DNA of 64,000 nucleotides from Candidula unifasciata (Eukaryota > Mollusca > Gastropoda > Stylommatophora > Geomitridae): assembly GCA_905116865.2 (NCBI GenBank), contig CAJHNH020001108.1:1-64000 (forward strand), given 5' to 3'. The notes beneath the pieces were generated by a model. The model worked only from the letters and a program-made list of their open reading frames with translations, ran no database searches and had not been told where the DNA came from. Numbering within the stretch: the stretch's first letter is position 1; the number at the start of each line of letters is the position of its first letter. Shown piece by piece: positions 57,411-64,000 of this stretch. The translations under genes were made by a program, and so were the position numbers.

Positions 57411-57954
57411 ATGCTATGTATGTACGCTCATATTGTCTCATGAAATCAAATAATAAAATGAAACCAACTTCAATTTGACAATACAAAACAGGAAATTGTG
57501 ATCACAGAAAGAAAGATACATATACAGTTGTAGAAAGTACAAACAGGGGCATCATTTTGATAATGGGAAGGTAGAAGATATGGAAATAATAGCAGGGGTT
57601 CACATCTAAATATACAATTAAAGGACATGCACAGGTCTTTAAAAAAATGTGAACACCCCCCCCCCCCCCCAAAAAAAAAAGAGCAACAGTTGCATGATGC
57701 CTTCAATCGATAAAAGGGGCAGAAGACTTAAAGGTAAACTGGTAAGGCTGAGGACACCACCAGACTTGTATGAGAGCCAGTGAATATTGATCATGGACAC
57801 AAAAGGACACCCCTTTACTCCAACCTTTTCTGCCCTTATAATATTTAACAAGAAAAGCTAACAATTATAATGTTGCATTAGTAGATATTGATGTCAAGAC
57901 ACTCATTAATGACAAGGATGCAGTTTGTTTCATTGACTTGTCAGTTTGGTTCTG
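57411..57954. other. Unassigned sequence
   Basis: A C/A homopolymer pair near 57656-57680. No gene. Confidence 0.35.
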
Positions 57955-58080
57955 TCATTATAACAGATTGTTACCGGTACCATCAGTATTGGAACTCTGC
58001 GCTAGCTGCTGAAGATAAGGACAGAGCACCCTTGGGAATGCCCCAAGTGCTGTGATGTAAATTCTTAACTGAACTCAACA
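57955..58080 (+). mobile_element. RNase H-type LINE 3' end
   Basis: 'ACCATCAGTATTGGAACTCT' to 'CCCCAAGTGCTGTGATGTAA' is the terminal coding part ('ECPKCCDV'-like) of the family. Confidence 0.75.
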
Positions 58081-58841
58081 TAAGGTTAATTATTTGATTT
58101 GGCCGACATTATGGAAGCCTTAAGTTAGGCAAGCTTATATAAGGACTTGTAATTGCAGTACAGTATTAATAGTCAGAATTCAGGCATGTGGACTGAAGAT
58201 TCTTGTGGTCAGGGAAGAGCAGCCACCAAGTTTGTGAGGAAGCTCACCAATAAATCTTAAACAGGCACAGTTAGCTGTACATGGGTGGATTTACTCGGAA
58301 GAAGATTTGAGGATCTATGGGTTTGTTGTTTGTGCAGAGATGAAAATCTCAGCACAGCTGAACTCAGGGCAAATGTATCTTCAGCATTGCAAACCCTTAA
58401 GCTTATTGGCTGCTGATATCACCTGCTTGCATGTATCTCTGTGTCTGGCCGTCTCTTTCCTGTTGGTGACTCCAAACCTTTGCAGGTTTGCCTGTTTATC
58501 ACCTGTCCATCATCTTCTTGGTTTGCGTTATGGTCTATTCCCATTCCGCTCTTTTGTGTACACAGTTTTTATCTATCTGTTATGCCCCAAGATTGTAGTC
58601 TAACTCTTATGATGCCAATAATTGATGATGATTTAAATTAGCCACTATGTTACCAACATTCCTAGTGTTATATATATGTATACTTTATATTTTTAAATAA
58701 ATATGTGTAATTTTGTTTCACTGTCCCAGGCATACATTGAGTTGAAATAACGCAAAAAGTAAACCTTCTGACGCTGCTGAATTTGAGCCTGCATTTCATT
58801 TACACTGTTATTAATTGATATAAACTCCAGAGTGAAAGAAA
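58081..58841. other. Tetraspanin upstream flank with one interspersed repeat
   Basis: 58380-58570 is the repeat also seen inverted at 30930-31065. No TATA or upstream exon could be assigned. Confidence 0.4.
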
Positions 58842-58907
58842 ATGAATGAATCTTCATGCACCAACCTGGCCAAGTGCTTGTTGATGTTTACAGGAGTTTG
58901 CTACCTG
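58842..58907 (+). CDS. Tetraspanin exon 1
   Basis: ATG, then 'NESSCTNLAKCLLMFTGVCYL'. The proposed donor CTG/GTCAGT has C at +3, weaker than GTAAGT. Chosen because joining here aligns the TM1 core with exon 2 in phase. Lys11 followed by a hydrophobic run is the usual TM1 start. The longer reading beyond the donor has no family similarity. Confidence 0.65.
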
Positions 58908-61900
58908 GTCAGTATGCCAGTTTGTTGTTTCATTAGTTTGAACATAGTCATGCTGTCACTTGTGTTAGAAGTTTTAAGTGGCCACAATTTTGAGGTAAGC
59001 CCCATATTTTGTAATTCGCTTGATTTATTTGCCCGGTTTTGCACAGGATAGTTAAAGAAAGTCTTATTTTGCTATCGTCTACGTCATCTTGTTCTCCACT
59101 GCAGCCCTATATGTAGGCTTAGTGTACATAAGAATCTTACTAAAACCCTATATTTAATATCCTATCTTCTACTTCATCTTTGTCTCCACAGCTATCATAT
59201 CTTTAGTCATTGCCCCAAAGTGCACCTGAGGCATTCCCTGTAATATCAACACCTGAGTTTAACAGTTTGGTAGAGAGACAGATGTATTGTCTCGGACAGT
59301 ATAGATATATGGTTTCAAGGAGGATAGCAGAAAAATACAACTGTTAAAAATTTCAAGGGTTGAATGTAGTATTAAGAATAATTATCACAGCACTCGGGAC
59401 ACTCCCATAAGTACTCCGTCCCAATCTTCAGCAGCAAGTGAAGAGTTTCAGTTCTGATGGCATCAGTAGCCGTCTGATTGTATATCCGTCTCTTCCTTCC
59501 CCTGAGTGTTGAGCATCGGCCACATCCCCTGGTAACTCCTCGCAGAGCCATTCTCTAATTTCAAGGGGTAATGGGGAAAAAAGGTTCAAAGCAATATAAC
59601 TCCAGCTGAAGTTTACTTTTACTGATTGTCACAATAAAAAAAAAAAGAAATCCACAATAACCTGGGCTGCCAATGTGACTGTTAAATTAAGCATTGTGGT
59701 CCTAATAGCAAATGAAAATTTAACCCATGTATTGTTAACAGTTTGGGATGAGTTAACACTTTGTTTATAATAGACACACAAAATACAGAAAGGGTTTGTG
59801 ATTTGTAGTATAGATATTGATCATGCTTGTAGCACAGCTCTCTTCTTCATTGCGTACGTTGATATCACACCCAGGTTTGTCTTTAGGTTTGCTACTGGAG
59901 GAGTCGATTGGAAGATTATAGACAAGGAGAAAGATGGTCGTGTTGATAGTGGTTATGATGACGATGATGTCTTGCTTGCTGCATGCTTCTCACGTGACTC
60001 TGGTGCTTGTATAATAAAATGGCTGGAAACAACAGCTCTTGTCTATACTGTCTTTATTGTGATACTTCAACAATGTCACAAATACATCAATGATATTCTT
60101 AATAGCGCTGTGTTCTCTCTATGGTTACGTACTGTTGAGGTCGCATTGTGTTCATACTCTTGAGGTCGTGTTGTGTTCTTTATCTCTAATTACTTTGTTA
60201 ACTGGTTCTAGTGTCTCTAACTGCCACCTGGCTTCTAGTGCTGTCTGGTACTAATGGCTTGATCGTCGACTTTAACATCTCAACAGTGTTCCTACCTAAT
60301 GTGTCTCTGTTAACCATGGATCTATGTATCTTGTGTGTTGTCTCTGTAGCTCGATGTCTCTTTTCATGTCTGCTCTCTAGTGACTGTCTTCGAGGCTCAA
60401 AATGACCGGCTGCTCTCCTTCTAGTGTTGAGTTAGCAACTGCGAGGATCATCGACACTAGTCGCTCGTCCTCTGAGTCTCAATGACTGAAGGCATCCTCC
60501 GAGTTGAGCTGACATCTCTACAAGTGAAGGCTGCTTTTAGAGTCAATATGACTGGTCCCTTCTCTCTTGAGTCTTGTGGACTGAAGAATTGCTAAGGTGC
60601 TTTGTTGCTCGTTATTTATACTTGAATGCTGGAATGCTAGGTATTTGTTTTCTTCTCGCTCTTTCTGCTTCTAGAATATTCTAGTACGTCTCAACTTGTT
60701 TACTAGGTAGGTTCTCACGTGGGATTTTCTAAAAATATCTTGATTGCATCGGATTTCATCATCCTATTCTATGCAGATATAGTAGTTAAACTGACGATTG
60801 ACGTCAATAGACTCCTACAAAACAAGTGCTACAAGGTTCTCTCTGAACGGGCAAGGCCAACAATAACGTCAAATACTATTTATAAAAATTGTTTCTAAAA
60901 CTTGTTGTCTTTTCTTATCAAATACAACGCAAAATACTATTTCCTAACAAACAAGTAATGACGTCAATTTTCAGTTTTGGCGGGAAAAATAAAGCTTACC
61001 AAAACTTGTTGATTCCCTTTCATCCTAGCTTTGCGCCTTCTAACAAACAAGCTATGTAACTCTGTTACAAGCTGGCTGCCTTTACTTCCTATGATATTTT
61101 TTTCACAATGATTTTTGGTTGCATTAAAATGAAAGCTGAGGTCATTAAAGCAAAATCTGCTTGAACTGGAGTGCGAACTGACGTTGATGTTATGTTATTT
61201 GGCTGAAGTTTGTGCAGACCTGATTTACATCACTGCATGGCCAATTGTATGTTTAAAAGTAGGGTATGACTTGTATTACACATACAACATCAATTATACA
61301 CGCATGCCAGGTGCCGACCAATCAACATTAACCAGAAGTAAACACATGTAGTTTAATTTCAAATATATGCATCTGTTTCCATTTGTAAACAATCCTGGTT
61401 TGCATAGTTCATAGCAAATACAGTAACTTCTTCTTCTGCTTCTTCTTCTTCTTCTTCTTCTGCTTCTGCTTCTTCTTCTTCTTCTTTATGTCACGAGCTA
61501 TAAACTTCGACCTAAAGTTCTGGCTGTTCATCCCTTTCTGCATCTTGTCTTGTTTCAGAACTTGAGTTTTGCATGCAAATCAATTTAACAGATCTGGCTT
61601 ATTTGTAAGCAGACTGTTGATTCCTTGCCTCAGGCATATGCTTCTTCTTCTTCTTCTTTTACTCTTCCACCTTGTGCCTCAACGAAGTGTCGGGGGAGAT
61701 GTAACAGTTGTTTATGAGCTCTGTTTAGAGCACTTTTAAGACTGATGTTCATTTCTGTAAGGCTGTTCTTAATGCCATCACTCCATATTTTCCGAGGTCT
61801 TCCACTCACTTTATACCCGTTAAAATGTTGCAGTGTGGCTCGCTGTGGCAGATAGTACCAGGGCAGATGCACTCTGATGAAAATACCTCTACTTATTTGA

Positions 61901-62658
61901 CTTTTACGACATGCTTGTTAGGGGGCAGTGTGTCTAATCTTTTTACCCACCCAAAATGGGACCCTGAAACCCACACAGGGAACAGTAACCATGCAGCTCC
62001 TAAATCATAGGACTCAAGACCTCCCTGTCTGCACTGCCCTAAAACGTGGTAGACACGGTAAAGACTTAAAAAAAAAACCCCATTGAGTCCCAAATACTTG
62101 TTACTTTAGCTGTGCCTAATCCAAGGATTTGAGCTTAACAGCGGCATGTGCTGAGGTCTGATAGAGTTCTATGGACAGAAGTAATTAGACGAATAATACA
62201 GATACAGAGAGATTATGCAACTTTTGTCTGATAGAAGGCAACATGAAAATTATATCATGATTGGAATGAAGAAGAAATGCATGATGAGTTGTTTGGTACT
62301 GAAAAAGTTAAAAACATATTAATTAATTAATATCTTATATCAGATATATAATTAGTGTTTTAAATGTTCAGTTTTGAATTATTGTTTTAAATGTTAAGTT
62401 TTGAATTAGTGTTTCAAATGATGGATCTTGTGTATATTGAGTTACATACTTTTTTTTTTTCTCCAGATTTCTGCTGGTGGCTTGTCCTATGTTGGCATTT
62501 GGGCTTTCAGTACTTATGATCACTTTGATGAAATTGCTGATGCCACAATCACTCTGTTCCCGGCCAGTATCATTCTTGGTGTCAGTGCTTTCATGTGCAT
62601 CATTGGAATCCTGGCCTTTGTTGCAGCATTTAGGAGCAACAAGATATTGCTGTCTGTG
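58842..62658 (+). CDS. Tetraspanin, first two coding exons (partial gene)
   Basis: Exon 1 58842-58907 plus exon 2 62467-62658 give 86 aa: a short cytoplasmic N-terminus with Cys residues, TM1 (about residues 11-32), the small extracellular loop with 'YVGIWAFSTYDHFDEI', and TM2 ('LFPASIILGVSAFMCIIGIL'), ending 'AFRSNKILLSV'. This order and the loop fit the tetraspanin family (closest in feel to TSPAN3-type proteins). Tetraspanins organise membrane-protein microdomains. TM3, the CCG-bearing large loop and TM4 must lie beyond 64000; none was found to the window end. Both exon joins are phase 0. Confidence 0.78.
59385..59562 (-). mobile_element. RNase H-type LINE 3' end in tetraspanin intron 1
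   Basis: 'ATCACAGCACTCGGGACACT' to 'CTCGCAGAGCCATTCT' matches 10075-10250. Confidence 0.75.
59563..60660. other. Tetraspanin intron 1, unassigned
   Basis: Open frame 59798-60163 has an acidic 'YDDDD' patch and no family motif; not called. 60000-60600 is CT-rich and resembles no repeat elsewhere in the window. Confidence 0.35.
60669..60681 (+). promoter_or_regulatory. Heat-shock-element match
   Basis: TTCTAGAATATTC: three alternating NGAAN-type pentamers (TTC..GAA..TTC) in perfect register, the classic binding site form for heat-shock factor. Part of a cluster with two CRE palindromes downstream. Function unproven. Confidence 0.4.
60797..60804. promoter_or_regulatory. CRE palindrome
   Basis: TGACGTCA, perfect CREB/ATF site form. 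Confidence 0.35.
60959..60966. promoter_or_regulatory. CRE palindrome
   Basis: Second TGACGTCA, 155 bp downstream of the first. A TATAAAA lies between them at about 60889. Confidence 0.35.
61067..61429. other. Tetraspanin intron 1, unassigned
   Basis: No recognised feature. Confidence 0.35.
61430..62000 (+). repeat. Family-B repeat split by an RTE fragment
   Basis: Starts with CTTCTTCTT-type repeat, then 'GTTCTGGCTGTTCATCC' and 'GATTCCTTGCCTCAGGCATA'. It is interrupted at about 61637 and resumes at 61865 with 'GGCAGATGCACTCTGATG' to 'CCTGAAACCCACACAGGG'. Confidence 0.8.
61637..61865 (-). mobile_element. RTE-like LINE 3' tip nested in family B
   Basis: The minus strand encodes 'YKVSGRPRKIWSDGIKNSLT' and 'HLPRHFVEAQGG', ending in a (GAA)n tail. 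Flanks GGCATATGC and GGCAGATGC look like a 9-bp duplication with one change. Confidence 0.75.
62467..62658 (+). CDS. Tetraspanin exon 2
   Basis: Acceptor TTTTTTTTTTCTCCAG, donor GTG/GTATGA. 192 bp, 64 codons, phase 0 at both ends: 'ISAGGLSYVGIWAFSTYDHF' to 'AFRSNKILLSV'. Contains the end of TM1, the small loop and all of TM2. Confidence 0.85.
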
Positions 62659-62784
62659 GTATGAGATATATCCATTTAACGTTGTTTTTATTTAGGTAGA
62701 ACACAACAGCCAGGGGCTGTTAGGGTTGGTTCTGCAACGTCCTGTAAAGGAATCACAACTAACCTATTTAGGTAGAATAAAATA

Positions 62785-63100
62785 GAAAATTGTATATCCG
62801 TGCCAGGGCATTCAAGGAAATGAGCAAGCTGAGGGGCTTGCAGTTAAAACTACTGCGGAGTGTGGATGTGCCTTGAACCAGGGTGATATACTGAATGCTC
62901 TACGAGAAGTAGGACGTTTGTGAGAGCCGAATGATGACTGTGAATCTGTAACCGTGATGAGACTGCAAGAATAGCATATTAAAAAAACTGTGGCCAGATA
63001 AGAGCATTATGTACAGAGGTTTGATGTGCGGTATTTTGGATTTACGAACCACTTTCACAATGTCTAAGTCACAGACGCTGACCAGTAAAGTATAATGGAT
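62785..63100 (+). mobile_element. LINE RNase H fragment
   Basis: 'CQGIQGNEQAEGLAVKTT' is the end of an RNase H domain (the usual NEQAD has become NEQAE). Then degraded sequence. More diverged than the other copies. Confidence 0.5.
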
Positions 63101-63124
63101 CATTTTACACACAAGTTAAAAAAA

Positions 63125-63355
63125 GAAAAAGTAAAAGACCTTCCCCACACATATAGGGCTAGACCCATATTTTTTTAAAGACCAATTGGCACTCAAGGAT
63201 GAAATTAGGAAACATCATACAGGTCACCTTTACTTTCCCGGACTTTACCTAGTACCCATTTAAGTTTGGGTCAGCCTGGGAGCAAAGGTCATTTTTGAAA
63301 AAGTCCAGCTATGTTTGAACCCGCGACCTTTTGGATATGCAGGCAATCGTTTTAC
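63125..63355 (-). repeat. SINE-1, minus strand
   Basis: Minus strand: 'GGTCGCGGGTTCAAAC' B-box-like head, 'CCTTTGCTCCCAGGCTGACC', 'GGTACTAGGTAAAGTCCGGG', 'GATGTTTCC' and 'TATGGGTCTAGCCCTATATG' with a short AAAAGTAAAA-type end. Confidence 0.75.
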
Positions 63356-63568
63356 ATACCACAGCACAACATATTTTGTATCTGATGCTAGCTGAATGTT
63401 TTTAGATGAGTTACCACACTCCCATACTCACCCACATTGGACTGCAGGATGTTTCATAGCCATTTAGTTATAAGGGTTGAACAGGGTTTCTGGTATATGC
63501 TGTTGTTGAATTCTCATCCAAATAGCAGAGTCACTGGATATTATTCTCTCATGCTGCACTCATAGAGG

Positions 63569-63844
63569 GTGGAAACCCAGTTAGCAGTCAATGGGGGCTG
63601 TCATTCAGAGCTTTGTTTACAGAGATTGTTCCAAGGAAATCAGAAAGAGACTGGGCATCGCAGTTTTAGAATGTTGCATTCTGCCTATACTGACATGTGT
63701 CGGGAATCTCAAACCCTGAAAACCAAGTATAGAAAAATTCTAGAGACTACAGAAGGGTGCAGAGTGCAAAGAATTCCATGGATGGCCAATAAGTCTGTTA
63801 GTTGGAGAATTTTTAAAAAAGTTAAGGACCTTGTATGTCAGTGA
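63569..63844 (+). pseudogene. Possible RTE-like LINE C-terminal relic
   Basis: 91-codon frame with 'SQTLKTKYRKILE' and 'RVQRIPWMANKSVS', loosely like the Trp/Cys-rich region after the RT in RTE elements. Weak; could be chance. Confidence 0.3.
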
Positions 63845-63859
63845 TGTGTCAGACGAATA

Positions 63860-64000
63860 GTGTGGACTCATATTGTTATAGATCAATCGGCACTTCATGG
63901 ATGATGTGGTTGACAGTACACCAGCTGCCTTTACTTCCCATAACTTTACCTCTTACCCATTTTTAGGTTTGTTCAGGGAGGCAGAGTCATTTTTGCTGAT
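63860..64000 (-). repeat. SINE-1, minus strand, cut by the window end
   Basis: Minus strand body 'GAAGTAAAGGCAGCTGGTGT' and 'ACCACATCATCCATGAAGTG', continuing past the window. Confidence 0.65.

Noticed and set aside
59798..60163. 121-aa frame in tetraspanin intron 1
   Set aside because: No recognisable domain, no splice-compatible role and no similarity I can name.

Overview
This window is nuclear DNA of a repeat-rich animal genome. Split genes with GT-AG introns, tRNA-headed SINEs, RTE-like and R2-superfamily LINEs and several kinds of DNA transposon all point to a eukaryote. My best guess is a lophotrochozoan, probably a gastropod-like mollusc; this is inference from repeat style and protein similarity, not proof. 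Almost every long open frame here is a microsatellite translated in several frames or a decayed retrotransposon.

Two host genes can be read. (1) On the minus strand, about 45.7 to 19.9 kb, ten small exons join in correct phase into a complete short-chain dehydrogenase of about 339 aa that I recognise as HSD17B7 (3-keto-steroid reductase / 17-beta-hydroxysteroid dehydrogenase 7). All catalytic motifs are present. Its nine introns are filled with transposons, minisatellites and a broken duplicate of exon 2. (2) On the plus strand, 58.8 to 62.7 kb, two exons encode the N-terminal part of a tetraspanin (TM1, small loop, TM2); the rest lies beyond the window.

Layout. 0.2-0.6 kb: palindromic minisatellite. 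0.6-3.1 kb and 6.8-10.6 kb: two diverged copies of one duplicated block built of SINEs, a LINE 3' end and a TAC microsatellite (57 repeats in one copy, 6 in the other). 5.15-5.82 kb: 28-bp satellite. 10.6-14.65 kb: an R2-superfamily retrotransposon (zinc finger, RT, CCHC, restriction-like endonuclease) facing a truncated second copy tail to tail. 15.4-19.1 kb: two RTE elements, one with a perfect 12-bp target duplication. 19.9-45.7 kb: HSD17B7. 46.3-57.4 kb: nested RTE and RNase H-bearing LINEs, a LINE ORF1 relic, a tandem repeat block, a 350-bp near-pure G tract, and a 376-bp foldback element holding telomere-like TTAGGG repeats between perfect 8-bp target duplications. 58.8-62.7 kb: tetraspanin. 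62.7-64 kb: LINE and SINE remnants.

The most unusual structures are the foldback family with 8-bp duplications (44.58-45.58, 55.31-55.68 and about 56.96-57.2 kb), a SPIN/Charlie-like hAT element at 33.9 kb that may mark horizontal transfer, a piggyBac-like element in intron 2, an RTE insertion with an inverted 5' end, and the tail-to-tail R2-like pair. Nothing here is a bacterial operon, CRISPR array or phage.
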